DNA from: Rhizophagus clarus
Lineage: Eukaryota; Glomeromycota; Glomeromycetes; Glomerales; Glomeraceae
NCBI GenBank assembly: GCA_015698045.1
Contig: BLAL01000182.1
Location: 496,001 to 560,000 of the forward strand
Length of the DNA: 64,000 nt
Reading direction: 5' to 3'
Of the stretch, positions 24,795 to 36,990 are shown in pieces. The notes beneath the pieces were generated by a model that did no database searches, had not been told where the DNA came from, and saw only the letters and a list, made by a program, of their open reading frames with translations. Position numbers and translations under genes: made by a program. The number at the start of each line of letters is the position of its first letter. Position 1 is the first letter of the stretch.

Positions 24795-25376
24795 GAAAAA
24801 AATTTAACAAGTATATTAATGATATTAATATTTGTTGATTATCAAGTATTAAAGATTTTAACAGTTCTGTAATATGAATTAAAGTGTTTATAGTAGCAAG
24901 ATGTTGCTTCTCATTTATTTCTTTATATGCATGAATGCCTTGAATACTTTTATGATTTATTACTCCTGTTATAACATCTTTTGGTATATTAGCATCTTAA
25001 AAAATCTGCACAACAGTTTTTTGACTAGAATGATTTATTAAAATATCAGACAGAATATCTATTTAACTAATTTTCTAATATTCTTCATAAAAATTTTCAC
25101 TTTATTAATTCTACAATGTATTTTTTATACCAAACATCACTTTCATGTTAAAGTAGGTTAACTTGTAAGTAAAAATTTTTAGGAATATCACTAGGATGTT
25201 TAAAATGGTACTTATTAATATCTATAATTGTTTCTGAATTGAAGGAAGATGAATACCTTATGCAGAACCTTTTACGTTAATTATTTTTATGTGTCACTAG
25301 TGAAAAATTAAATTATCATTAGGTAGGAAATAGAATTGATCAATACAAAGACTATAATGTTCTTTATCTCAATATG
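24795..25376 (-). pseudogene. decayed Crypton-type tyrosine recombinase (DUF3504-like)
   Basis: Read on the minus strand, pieces in more than one frame match the DUF3504/Crypton recombinase pattern: HYSLCIDQFYFLPNDN, then a segment with FYLQVN...DVWYK, then NHSSQKTVVQIF, ANIPKDVITGVINHKSIQG and AYKEINEKQHL. The HKS...AY part corresponds to the catalytic His and Tyr region of tyrosine recombinases. In the HS.R motif the catalytic Arg reads Gln (CAA). Several stops (TAA, TAG, TGA) and at least one frameshift interrupt it, so it is dead. It directly abuts the inner end of TIR-element copy 1. Confidence 0.65.
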
Positions 25377-25956
25377 TAAAATTTTTTTTTTTTTTTCACA
25401 GCGCATTTATAAACTTATTAAAATTTTTGTAAATTACATGAAAAATATAATTAATTAATTCCAATATGATTAATTTATAAACCATCTGTTATTTCAAAGA
25501 AATCCCATATGTGCACTATCGGTTGACAATTCTCCTATATAAGTAAGCACATGTGAAATGAGCTATCTTAGATATTACATTTTTGTGATCATAGAAGGGA
25601 ACATGTAAAATTAGTTATAATTCAAAAAAATACATAATATAAAAAATTTTTAAAAGTATTTAGATTAAAAAATTCATTAACAAGAATTTTTTAAATTTGT
25701 TAAGCTATTAATACTATTGACTGATTCTTTTTTTTATCCAATCCTTTTTCTTGTAAGTATTTCATTTTATTATTCAATACACTAATCAAAATTAATACTA
25801 TTGAATACATATTAGATACCTATATATTAATAATATATACAGTGTTTAACCATTCAAATGATTTAGATAATCCTTTATCATTTGATTATTTTAGTTATTT
25901 GATTTTGATTGGTTAATATTCTTATTATGTAATTCAATCAAAAATAAAGTAAAATA
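25377..25956. other. intergenic, no feature seen
   Basis: AT-rich sequence with a T run at about 25381-25396. I see no gene, RNA or clear repeat termini. Part of it could be further eroded recombinase sequence. Confidence 0.4.
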
Positions 25957-26380
25957 TAAAGCTCCAAATTTCTGATTCAGTTCCATTTTCAGTTCCATTT
26001 TTGGTTCTGAACTTAATTCTTTATTGAATATTTTTTGGACTAAGATTTTTATTGAAAAACATTTTAAAAATCATCTTTTAACTGAAAAACATTTTTTTAG
26101 TTAAAAAACTTTATTCAAAAACATTTTCAATTTGAAGTATTTTTCAAAAAAACAGTTTCAGTTCCATTTTTTGATCTAAAAATGGAATTGAAACTAATTT
26201 TTTAAACTGAAAATATTTTTTTGGTAGTGTTTTTTAACTGAAAATGTTTTTGGTTAAAAGTATGACCTGAAAATTTTTTTCAGTAAAAATTTTAAGCTGA
26301 AAAATACTTTTAGTAAAATTTTATATTAAAGAGACAAATTGGAACTGAAAACAGAACTAAATCAGAAATTAGGAGCTCTA
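25957..26380. mobile_element. 424-bp hAT-type MITE
   Basis: Left end TAAAGCTCCAAATTTCTGAT, right end (inverted) TAGAGCTCCTAATTTCTGAT, flanked by GTAAAATA (25949-25956) and GTTAAACA (26381-26388), six of eight identical. Subterminal regions are built from AGTTCCATTTTC / GGAACTGAAA words, and the centre from AAAAACATTTT words. The terminal core TARRGCTCC is shared with the elements at 22727 and 34205. Non-coding. Confidence 0.7.
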
Positions 26381-26393
26381 GTTAAACATAACA

Positions 26394-26741
26394 CAGGTCG
26401 AAATTAGTTAAATAGGGTATCAATAGGTTATCAATCGGCTATCAATAAGCTACCCTATTGGTAGCCTATTGAACTTGCGCCATAATCTGTTACCAATCGG
26501 GCAGGCTGATTGATAGCCGATTGATAACTTATTGATAACCTATTAGTATCCTATTGGTATTTTTATTAAATAGGGTATCAATAGGGTATCAATAGGTTAT
26601 CAATAGGTTATCAATCAGCCTGCCTGATTGGTGACAGATTATGGCGCAAGTTCAATAGGCTACCAATAGGGTAGCCTATTGATAGCCGATTGATAACCTA
26701 TTGATACCCTATTGATACCTTATTTAACTAATTTCGACCTG
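26394..26741. mobile_element. 348-bp long-arm foldback element
   Basis: Two arms of about 165 bp are near-perfect inverse copies, starting CAGGTCGAAATTAGTTAAAT and meeting around a spacer of about 10-15 bases (near 26560). Each arm is composed of ATCAATAGG/ACCTATTGAT words plus a GC-richer core containing CTTGCGCCATAATCTGT. No convincing target duplication is visible. A transcript would form a very long hairpin. Confidence 0.8.
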
Positions 26742-27689
26742 TATAATGCAGATCAGAATTATAATACTGTCCAACATTATATTTAAATGACTCATGTTAT
26801 TCGTTATTTGAGCAATAAAATGACACATCATTTGTCATTTGTCATTTAAGTCATTTGTTATTTCAAGTTATTTGCTAAATACTGAATATATATCAAGTAT
26901 TTATATATATTATTATCATATCAACAGGTATCAGATTTATCATATATTAAAATATGCCTAAAAATTATATATTATTAAATATCTGATATTTAAACTATAT
27001 GTTATTGATATTGAATATATATTGATCTATCTTATGCATATCAAATATTTAATATGTAAAATATTTTTATATTTAATAAGGATCTCCCGAATTTTAGGTA
27101 AATTTAAATTTAGGTTTCTTAATAATCAAGAGTAAAATTATATATACAATAAATAAACAGAAAGTCTCTGGTTTTATAAGGTAAAGTTAAAAGAGATTTC
27201 TGATTCTAAGATAAAATCAAATATTAATTCAAAATAAGTTTTTTTTTTTTTTTTTTTTTATTTATTCAAAAGTCATGTTTGGCTTTTATTAAAATATAAG
27301 ACAGTTGTGAAAATACATATAGCAGAAAGCATATTTAATAGATAGATAAATCTATATAGATCTAGTATTAAAACAAACCCCCCTTGACAAATGTCAGATA
27401 TGACCCATAAATTTCAATTAATGGTCAGTATTATCATATATTATAGTGTAAGTAAAACCCACTAACAATACAGATTATTTTTCTTCATAATCCCTACAGA
27501 GCATATCATTACGAGAAGCTATCACTCTAATCAAGTAGTACGTGAGCATTATGCTAAAACTTCTTAGTCAATAAGATTGAAACTTCTTTTTTGTTTAGTA
27601 GTCCTATTCAAAAAAGATTTTTTTCAAATCGTTCAGAAACCTTTAACCAGCGTGAATATATCAAAAATAAAAAGATATTAGTTAAGTTA
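26742..27689. other. intergenic, AT-rich
   Basis: ATTTGTCATTT-type short words at about 26800-26870 and ATATCTGATATT-like words at about 26880-27060. A T run lies at 27240-27259. No gene is supported. Confidence 0.4.
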
Positions 27690-28430
27690 TAATGACTCAC
27701 ATGTGACTTTGACTTGTCTAACTAGGAATCAACATATATTAGCTAAATTCAAAACAAATTATCCAACTAAATTCTCCTTCTTAATTAGATCGATAAACAA
27801 GACCTTAAAAAAGAAAGTTACATCAAATCATCAAAAACTGATCAATATTCCAATACCTCCAGCCCCCAAAACTAAAACAGAAAAAAAGACTAAAGGCTAA
27901 ATATTGACAAGTAAAAAATAAAAACTAAAGGAAAGTCATTAATACTTTCAAAAACCCAAAAAGAAAACTGGAGAAAGAGGTAAAACATCATAGCCATTAC
28001 TTCTACATCTCTTTAATTAACCTCTAAGCAAAAAAAAGCAAGTGCTACTCCTGGTTATAAACAAAAACTTCAACTAGTGACTTTGCTTTATCAATCTCAA
28101 TGCTTCCAAAACAAACAGTATTAATGAGAAACCTCTCATTTAAAGTATTTAAGACCTGGCTAGTCTAGACGCTAACCTTACAAAAGTCTTCAGAAATATG
28201 AAGAGAATCTGAAGTTTGCAGTCATAAACTATTTTTTTGGTAAAGTTTATACCAAGCCAGTAGTTCCACCAAAATGTAGTATTTTTGAATCAGACAAGTT
28301 TTAAAAGACACAACTAGGTCCTATAAAAAGGAAAACATTATTTGAAAAGAGCCCAAGAAATTAAAAGTTCAAGCTTTTTTTCAGTAATCTTCTACTGAAA
28401 AAATGATCAAGTGATCTGCAAGTGAGAAAT
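27690..28430 (+). pseudogene. possible decayed coding sequence, family unknown
   Basis: This block is less AT-biased and carries several protein-like patches separated by stops: TRNQHILAKFKTNYPTKF at about 27721-27774, PIPPAPKTKTEKKTKG before a TAA at 27898, and KPVVPPKCSIFESDKF (about 28257) with TQLGPIKRKTLFEKSP downstream. The Lys/Ser-rich character looks like disordered protein. No domain is recognised. It may be the remnant of a transposon-associated ORF or a host gene. Confidence 0.3.
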
Positions 28431-29559
28431 ATAGTCAATCCCTCAAAATAAATTTCAGTATATAATAAGATAAAATTATTTTATTTTCAAATCTGCAATA
28501 TTAGCAGATTTTTAAATTTTTTATAATAACAAATTTAATAACATGTTTTAAAATATTTTTTTATTTAAAATCAGTTTATATAAATCATTTTAAAACTTTT
28601 TAAACCCTAATAAAAAATTTTTTTTTAAGAAATTTTTTAAGAGTTTATACAGGTGAGATATCTAATATTTTAAGATTCATATAAGATATTTTTAATAAAT
28701 AAAGATTTTTTTGATTTTTAAGAATTTGTATAAGAAGAATTTATATAGAATATTTTAATAGAGATTTTTTAAGAGTTCATATAAAAAGAATTTATATACA
28801 GTTAACCCTTAATATAGTAAAGTAAATGTTCAGATTAATTTAACTTTTGTTATAAAAAATTTGTTAATGCTATACTAAATTCTTCAGTATAATATATAAT
28901 GAATTCTTTGATATAATATAACAAATTATTTAGACTTGTAACTTTGATTATTGCATATTAAAAAAAAGAAGTCGTATTGAGTGATTATATTAAAAATTAA
29001 GTTAATAATTCTTCATTTTTTATGTGAAATTAAAAAGATGTATTCCTACTGATTGAAACTTTTTGCAAGTTTCTTTTCAAAATGATCTATAAAAAAAGTA
29101 AAAATAAATTACAAGACTGAAAAAATAAATCCTTTTCAAAAAGAAAAAAGGTGAGTGAACACTTGAACTACCTAAAGTAGTTTAATACTTAATTCATCTG
29201 TAGTTTTTCAGATCTTTTAAATAGCTTTATAATTTTTTTTCTTATATATTCTTTTTTTATTTTTATTTATTTTTGAATATACTTCTTTTTGTAATTAATT
29301 TTAGTATAAAATTTTTTTAAATATAATGCTGTATTAGCTATACAGTTAATCCTTTCTATAGCAAACCTTAATATAACAAATAATACGATATAACAAACCA
29401 TTTATGTAATACCAATTTTTAAATATAAAAAAAATCTTAATATAACGAAGTTTACTATTTATTTACTATATAAAATAATATAAAATAAAGTGTGCAAAAT
29501 GGTATATACAAAATGATCCTTTTTATAACAAATTATTATTATAACAATTTTTTTTAATA

Positions 29560-30720
29560 CAATAAAGATTTATTTTTGTCAATAAGAATATTAATAAACG
29601 TTTTTATATATTAAAATAAAAAAAATTTATCTCCTTTACTCCATTTACCTCTAAGAATATTTTGAAAGATCTGTTTTTATAAAAAAGAAAAAAAAGAATA
29701 TTAATAAACATTCTTATACAGAATATTAAAATCAAAACCCTTCTCTTTACTTTATTTACCTCCAAAAATGCTCTAAAAGATCCATTTCTATAAAAATAAA
29801 AAAAAAATATTAATAAACATTCTTATATATTAAAATAAAAAAACTCATTCCTTTATTCCATTTATCTTTAGAGATGCATTTCTATAAAAAATAAAAAAGA
29901 AGAACATTAATAAACATTCTTATATATTAAAATAAAAAAAAATCTTCCTCCTTACTCCATTTACTTCTAGGAACGCTCTAAAAGATCTGTTCCTACAAAA
30001 AAAAGAAGAACATTAATAAACATTCTTATATATTAAAATAAAAAAATTATTCTTTTTACTTCATTTATCTCCAGAAACATTCTAAAAGATCTATTCCTAC
30101 AAAAAATAAAAAAGAAAAATATTAATAAATGTTCATATATTCTTATATATTAAAATAAAAAAAATTGTTCCCTTTACTCCATTTACCTCTAAGAACACAG
30201 CCCTCTGAATGTAATAATTAAAACCTCGTTATAATAATTGATATGATATCTATTATGTTTACTAGTATCAAAATGACATGATTACATTTATGTTACTTAG
30301 AGAAATTATTCTCAAAGTATATGAAACAGTTATCTTAATATAATATCTTCGTATTCAGGGTCTTTCAAGAACATTCTGAAAGATCTGTTCCTACAAAAAA
30401 TAAAAAAGAAAAATGTTAATAAATATCCTTATATATTAAAATAAAAATAATTGTCACCTTTATTCCATTTACCTTCAGGGACGCTCTGAAAAATCTGTTT
30501 CTACAAAAAAATAAAAAAAAGAATGTTAATAAATGTTCTTATATATTAAAATAAAAAAAACTTGTTTCTTACCCTATTTACTTTTAAGAACACTCTAAAA
30601 GATCATTTCTACAAAAAAATAAAAAGAAAGAATATTAATAAAAATGTTCTTATACTAAATTATTAATAAAAAAATAAAATAAAAAATATTAAAAAAATAA
30701 TTTATTTATCCAGAAGCCAT
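29560..30720. repeat. ~110-115-bp degenerate minisatellite, about 10 units
   Basis: Each unit comprises CTCCATTTACCTCTAGGAAC, a GATCTGTTCCTACAAAAAAT block, AAATATTAATAAACATTCTT and ATATATTAAAATAAAAAAA. On the minus strand each unit places a T-rich stretch plus GTAG before a ~28-nt block that ends at GTAAATGGAG, i.e. potential acceptor and donor signals. The cassette length is not a multiple of three and the blocks carry stops, so coding use is doubtful here. Confidence 0.7.
30198..30366. mobile_element. 169-bp MITE inserted in the array
   Basis: The array unit is interrupted by a sequence starting CAGCCCTCTGAATG and ending ATTCAGGGTCTTTC. AAGAACA stands on both sides (30191-30197, 30367-30373) as an apparent target duplication. 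It contains AAACCTCGTTATAATAATTG, reminiscent of pogo/Tigger ends. The neighbouring units define the empty site. Confidence 0.55.
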
Positions 30721-30960
30721 AGTCAAAAGGATTGTTTTTTACAAAAAAATAAAAATTTTTTAATAAAAAAAGTATTCAGATTGGTATATTAATTATGTAA
30801 ATTAGCAAATCACATGACCTACATATCTAATATGCCTATACCGCTATACTGAAAAATTTGTTATACTATACTGAATAATTTATTATAATGTTAACAAATT
30901 TTCTTATAATGAAGCTCTGATCAGCTAGAATAAAGGATTCATTATATTGAAGAGGAATTG

Positions 30961-31025
30961 TATTGTATTTTTACAAGCATATTGTATTTATACAGACATA
31001 TTGTATTTATACAGACATAATATCA
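30961..31025. repeat. 21-bp tandem repeat, 3 copies
   Basis: Three near-identical copies of TATTGTATTTATACAGACA (first copy diverged) lie just outside the pogo-like element. Confidence 0.75.
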
Positions 31026-31039
31026 AAATCAGATTTGAT

Positions 31040-32165
31040 CATCAAAAATGATTAATTATTAATTTTTAATAAAAAATATAAAAACAATTATTTATTATTC
31101 GTTTTAATAGAAAAATATGAAAAAATAGTTATTTATTAATTATTTTAATGAAAAAATATAAAAAAATGATTATTTATTAATTATTTTAATAAAATATAAA
31201 GTAAAATAAAAATTTATATAGTCTTAGTAGCTATAAATATTTATGAAAGTGTAATAAAAACATCATATAAAAGATGGTATTATAATAGATATTTTTAAAC
31301 AATAAAATAATTATTTTATGTCAGAGTTTGTATTACTATCTTTAAATGCAAATATATCAAGATTCACTGATCCGTTTTCTATAATTTTAGGCTTGTTGGA
31401 AAGCCCTTTATAGACGAAAAAAGAGCTTGCCGATTGGATCATTAGATCCAGAGATATTTACGTTTAAAGTTGAGGTACGAATTTTTTAACATGTTTAAAT
31501 GCAAATATCTTGGAATCCACTGATCCGTTTTTTAAAATTTTAGGCTCTTTGGAAAGCCCTTGATCTGGACTATATGAGCGAAAAAAGAGCTTGCCGATTG
31601 GATCATTGGATCTGGAGATATTTACGTTTAAAGTTGAGATACGAATTTTTAACATATATAGTAAATGCTAAGATTTATATTAATTTAAAAGAAATATTTA
31701 CCAAATTATAGTATAATAACATTAAATAAAATTTTTTAATACTCACCCTTAATTTACTGTATATTGTATAGTATTTTGTATAATAAAAATGTAACAAAAT
31801 CAATATTTTAATTAAAGGTGCTCAAATCAGCCCATATGTTAATAAAAAATGATTATTGATTATTTATTAATTATTTTAATAAAAAAATACAAAAAAATAA
31901 TTAATTAATTGTTTTAATAAAAAAATATGAAAAGCAATTATTTATTAATTATTTTAATAAAAAAAATACAAAAAAATAATTAGTTATTAATAGTTTTAAT
32001 GAAAAAATAAGAAAAAAATGATTATTTATTAATAATTGTAATAAAAAAATAAAAAAAATTGATTATTTATTAATTATATTAATGAAAAAAATAAGAAAAA
32101 ATAATTATTTATTAATTGTTTTAATGAAAAATAAAAAAATGATTATTTATTAATCATTTTTTTTC
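31040..32165. repeat. ~40-bp AT minisatellite, two blocks
   Basis: Units of ATTATTTATTAATTATTTTA plus AATGAAAAAATA-like sequence fill 31040-31205 and 31840-32165. The blocks are separated by a 0.6-kb stretch that includes the 155-bp duplication. Non-coding. Confidence 0.7.
31342..31653. repeat. tandem duplication of a ~155-bp unit
   Basis: Two copies (31341-31493 and 31494-31653) share TTTAAATGCAAATAT, CACTGATCCGTTTT, AGAGCTTGCCGATTGGATCA and GATATTTACGTTTAAAGTTG. The second copy has seven extra bases around GATCTGGACTATATGAG. Higher GC than its flanks suggests a fragment of some other repeat family. Confidence 0.8.
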
Positions 32166-32199
32166 CTAAATTATTTAGTTAACCTGACTTGAAACTTTA

Positions 32200-32960
32200 T
32201 ATATAAAAATACTGAAACATTAGTTCTAGTTTTTATAAAAAAATTTGTATATAAAAAATGACAGAGTATTAATTTTAGTATTTCTTTTATTTTGGATGTA
32301 AAATACCAGAACATTATTAGTTCTGGTATTTTCTTTAATTTTATATATAAGAATGCCAGAACTAATAATATTTTAGCATTTTTTTCTTTGATTTTAAATG
32401 TAAAATATCAGAACATTATTAGTTTTGATATTTTTTAATTTTACGTATAAAAATGCTAGAACTAATAATGTTCTATGTTTTTTTCTCTAATTTTAGATGT
32501 AAAATACCAGAACATTATTAGTTCTGGCATTTTTTTTAATTTTATGTATAAAAATACTAGAATTTAGTATTTTATTTTACATATAAAATACTAGAACTAG
32601 GTATTTTTTTAAAAATTCTTGTATAAAAATACCAGTACATGGCTTTTTTTAAATTTCATATATAAAAAACCTGGAATATTACTTCTAGTATTTTTTTTTA
32701 ATTTTGTATAATAAAATGCCAGAATATTAGTTCTGTTTTGCATATAAAATAGCAAAATTAAATTTCTAACATTTTTTTAAAAAAATTATATATAAAAAGA
32801 TTCAGAATATTAATTTCAGCATTTTTTTATTTTAATTTTACATATAAAAATGCTAAAATTTGACATTTTTTTTAATTTTGCATATAAAAATGTTAGAATT
32901 AATATTTAAACATTTTTTTAAAATTTTGCATATAAAAATACCAGAATTTGGCAAAATTAC
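32200..32960. repeat. ~57-bp palindromic minisatellite
   Basis: About 12 units of ATATAAAAATGCCAGAAC, then TAATAATGTTCTGGTATTTT, then TTTTTAATTTT. The CCAGAAC/GTTCTGG parts make each unit self-complementary. The same motif recurs near both ends of the hAT element at 34205-37468 (34440-34530 and 37090-37240). Confidence 0.8.
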
Positions 32961-32967
32961 CAGTTCT

Positions 32968-33165
32968 ATGGGATGTCTAAAGCGTAATTTAATCACGTGA
33001 TTAATTACAATTTATCACCCCTATCATTATGTCCTAGTTTTCCATTTTTATTATTTATCCTAAAACTTAGAATTTTTTGGTATGTGAAAAATATTTTATC
33101 ACACCTATATTTATCATACAGCTAATAGTAAAAATTACGTGATCAAACCATGCTTTAAACAACTT
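32968..33165. mobile_element. 198-bp MITE with perfect 8-bp TSD
   Basis: Flanked by identical CCAGTTCT (32960-32967, 33166-33173), which is part of the minisatellite motif it entered. The ends ATGGGATGTCTAAAGCG and (inverted) AAGTTGTTTAAAGCATGG share TAAAGC and continue into TTTAATCACGTGAT / TTTGATCACGTAAT. The 8-bp duplication suggests hAT. Non-coding. Confidence 0.7.
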
Positions 33166-33228
33166 CCAGTTCTGGCTTTTTAGCTTATATTTTTATCATT
33201 ACAAAATGATAAATACTTTTACATTTAT

Positions 33229-33316
33229 CAAATATATTACGTTTGTCAAAATATATTATATTTGTCAAAATACATTATGTCTGTTAAAATACATTATGTC
33301 TATTAAAATGCATTGC
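33229..33316. repeat. 19-bp tandem repeat, about 5 copies
   Basis: Units of TGTCAAAATATATTATATT, degenerating to TATTAAAATGCATTG, end a few bases before the terminus of TIR-element copy 2. Confidence 0.75.
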
Positions 33317-34799
33317 AGCAGGACCCTGAAGAATATATATAATATAGGGATCCAGATTTGTATAAAAACACTATATAAATATCCAATATGTCATATGAAT
33401 GAGTTTGTATAATAACTTAAAATAGTGATAAGTCAGATATGTATTTGTATAATAGAAGCGAACTTTAATATATGTTATAATTATATTTTGTATAAAGTTA
33501 ATAAGTTAAAAAATCTGGTATATATATAATATATATATTACATATAAAACCAAATCCCAATTTTATAAACAAAAATAAAATATAAATTGATAATAAATTT
33601 AGTAAAAAATTTCTAAATTAACCCCTTAATCTATAAATAGTAAAACATATAAATTTAGAATAAATTTGTAAAATTACCTCTTAATTTAAAAAAGAAAAAT
33701 ACAAACTTTATAATAATTTATACGTGATGGCATAATAAATAAACAAAATTAGACATAATAACATAACAATTTTAGACATGATAGCATAATAAACTTAAAA
33801 GAAAAAAATTATATAAAGAATATAAAATCAGAAGAGTAGTAGTAGAATAGGATCCTGAACAATATATATATAGGTCAGATGAAAATTTCAAAATTTATTA
33901 TGATCAATAAACAAATTATTTTAAGTTTTGCTAAGCAAACTCTTATTATAATCTTTGAATTTTTTATTCTGCTAAGCAATTTTTTTCTAATATATATAAC
34001 TTTTATTTAAGTATAAAAAGATAATTTAATTATAATAAATATATATATAGTAATAGTAAATTAATTTTTTATATTATTGCAAAAAAAAATTGTGAAATTT
34101 ATTTACTAAATATTAATAAATTAATAATATAAAATGATATACCAACTTCAGAATTTTTAAATTTAATTAATATTAATAATATAATATTAATATACTATTG
34201 TTATTAAAGCTCTGCATGAGCCGGCTCAAGTCAAGCTACAGTCGGGCTTGGCTTGGCTTGAAAAAAAAAATTCTGGCTTGAGCCAAAATGAGTCAAGCCA
34301 CAAAAAATCTTGGCTCAACTCATTCAAGCCAAGCTGAGCCATGAAAAATTCTGGCTCAAGCCAAGTTGAGCTTGAGCTGGCTCAAGCTGGCTCAAGCTTT
34401 ATTATCAAAAAAAAAAGCTGAAACTAGGTATTTTTATATGTAAAATTACAAAAAAAAAAACACTGGAACTAATGGTCCTGGCCTTTCTATTCATAAAATT
34501 AAAAAAAAACACCAGAACTAATGGTCTTGGCAGGACCCGAATAATATTAATATAACTCACATACGGGTTACTTTTTAAACCTACAAATTGAGTTTACATA
34601 GATCAGTTAATTTGGAAGTAACTCACATATTATGTTTGCGTAGAGTTTATAATAGATATACATGGATTTATTTTTAAAAAATACTAATTTCGGTAAATTA
34701 AATTACTTGGTATTTACCAAAATTTATTTTATTTTATTTATTTTTTCATTTTTTTTTGGTATTTTATACTAAATTTATTTATTTTTATTATTCTTTTTT

Positions 34800-36990
34800 G
34801 GTTTTTAATAACCTAATTCCAAAAGTCTGGTCGTGTTTTTCACCTGGCAACACTACAAAAAATAAAAAAAAATAATTAATTAGTTAAAAAAAAGAATAAT
34901 GAAAGACACCTCACCCACCCTCCCTTACCTTAATTCCAAAAGTCCAGTTGTGCTTTTCGTCTGGCAACACTACAAAAAATAAAAAAAAAATAATTAATTA
35001 GTTAAAAAAAAGAATAACGAAAGACACCTCACCCACCCTCCCTTACCTTAATTCCAAAAGTCCGATCATGCTTTTCATCTGGTAACACTACAAAAAATAA
35101 AAAAAAAATAATTAATTAATTAGTTAAAAAAAATTACCGAAAAACACTTCCCCCACCCTTCCTTACCTTAATTCCAAAAGTCTGATCGTGCTTTTTGTCT
35201 GGCAACACTACAAAAAGTAAAAAAAAAGTTAATACTTAATTAATTAAAAAAAAATAACAAAACACCTTCTCCAACCCTCCCTTACCTTAATTCCAAAAGT
35301 CCGGTCATGCTTTTCGTCTAGCAACACTACAAAAAAATAAAAAAAAAATAATTAATTAATTAGTTAAAAAAAATTACTGAAAAACACTTCTCCCACCCTC
35401 TCTCACTTTAATTCCAAAAGTCCAGTTATGCTTTTCATCTAGCAACACTACAAAAAAATAAAAAAAAAGTTAATACTTAATTAATTAAAAAAAAACAACA
35501 AAACACCTCCTCTAACCCCCCTCCCCTCTCTTATCTTAATTCCAAAAGTCTGGCCATGCTTTTCATCTGGCAACACTACAAAAAGTAAAAAAAAAGTTAA
35601 TACTTAATTAATTAAAAAAAATAATGAAATACCTTCCCAACCCTCCCTTACCTTAATTCCAAAAGTCTGGTCATACCTTTCATCCGGCAACACTACAAAA
35701 ATAAAAATAAAAAATAATTAATTAATTAGTTAAAAAAAATAACGAAACACCTTCCCCAACCTCTCCCTTACCTTAATTCCAAAAATCCGGTCATACTTTT
35801 CATCCGGTAACACTACAAAAAATAAAAATAAAAAATAATTAATTAATTAGTTAAAAAAAATACTGAAAAACACTTCCCCACCCTCCCTTACCTTAATTCC
35901 AAAATCCGGTCATGCCTTTCGTCTGGCAACATTACAAAAAAATAAAAAAAAATAATTAATTAATTAGTTAAAAAAAATACCGAAAAACACTTCCTACCCT
36001 CCTTTACCTTAATTCCAAAAGTCTGGTCGTACTTTTCATTCAACAATACTACAAAAAGTAAAAAAAAGTTAATACTTAATTAATTAAAAAAAATAACGAA
36101 ACACCTTACCCAACCCCTTCCTTACCTTAATTCCAAAAGTTCGGTCATGCTTTTCATCCAGCAACTTTATAAAAAATAAAAATAAAAAATAATTAATTAA
36201 TTGACGATCCACGAGTCAGGTGATGAAAACGATAATAAAATTTGACGGAAATTTATTAATTAAAAACCGCATTTCTGAATGTGCAGTGTTTCATGAATTT
36301 CACTAGCCATGTGTCTAAAAAATGTCATTTTGCTCTAGAATTCTTAGGGATTGGGTTCTTTCCTAACATTTCATTATGGTATTTTTGCATAAGATTAGTG
36401 AGAAAGTTGTGAGAAACCATATTATTAGATTTGAAATATGAAAACTCATTATTATAAGTAATATAGTATGGTAAAACTGAGTGTGAAAAAGTTTTGAATT
36501 TGTCAGGTTAGAAGTTATTACAGCTTAGTTTACTTATAAAATATATCAAAAATAAAGCAAATATGCATAAAAGTTTAGTGAAATATAAAAAAATTCCATA
36601 ATTTATACCTTTTAAACCCTTATTTTGTCTAATAACATAGTAAATGCCGCGTGCTTCCAAGGTAAACTTTGTCAAAAAAAATTTTTACGCTTGGTGACTT
36701 TGAAGAATAAAAGTGTGATATTTACTTTATTGTTTGTGTTATTTTTAGTAAACTGTATTTATAATTTTTATTACACCAGAAATTGCCAAAATTAGTGCAC
36801 TACGACAAATTAGTATATGATCTGCGTCAAATTTTATATGTAATTTCACTAGTTGACTCGCAGATCATCAATTAATTAGTTAAAAAAAACACCGAAAAAT
36901 ACTTCCCACCCTCTCTTACCTTAATTCCAAAAGTCCAGTCGTACTTTTTGTCTGGCAACACTACAAAAATAAACTGATAAATGATTAAAA
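34800..36990 (-). repeat. ~120-bp minisatellite of exon-intron-like cassettes, 13 units
   Basis: Thirteen units (twelve before and one after the 36201-36871 insert) have the plus-strand form CCTTACCTTAATTCCAAAAG, then TCYGGTCATGCTTTTCATCT, GGCAACACTACAAAAAATA, then AATTAATTAGTTAAAAAAA. On the minus strand each unit shows TTTTTTGTAG, a 41-nt block and a strong donor AAG|GTAAGG. Within the block one frame reads LPDEKHDRTFGIK with few replacements between units. Because 41 nt is not a multiple of three, joined blocks would change frame and meet TAA, so coding is not supported. Confidence 0.85.
36201..36871. mobile_element. 671-bp TIR element inserted in the array
   Basis: It interrupts an AATTAATTAATT segment of the array. 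The ends TTGACGATCCACGAGTCA and (inverted) TTGATGATCTGCGAGTCA match at 15 of 18 positions. The target duplication cannot be resolved because the site itself is an (AATT)n repeat; TTAA is compatible. The interior is non-repetitive and somewhat less AT-rich, with no long frame. Confidence 0.7.

Larger units (their letters stand above)
28799..30960. mobile_element. pogo/Tc1-like non-autonomous element with internal array
   Basis: The left end CAGTTAACCCTTAATATAG follows a TA (28797-28798). The right end, inverted, reads CAATTCCTCTTCAATATAAT and precedes TA (30961-30962). A second CAGTTAATCCTTTCTATAGC-like terminus lies inside at 29344. CAGT(T) ends and TA duplication suit the Tc1/mariner-pogo group, but the TIR match is imperfect. 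The interior from about 29560 is the ~115-bp array. There is no transposase. Confidence 0.45.

Noticed and set aside
34800..36990. A long spliced gene made of the 41-nt blocks, as for the 46-kb array
   Set aside because: 41 nt shifts the frame at each junction and the second frame meets TAA at the block end in nearly every unit.
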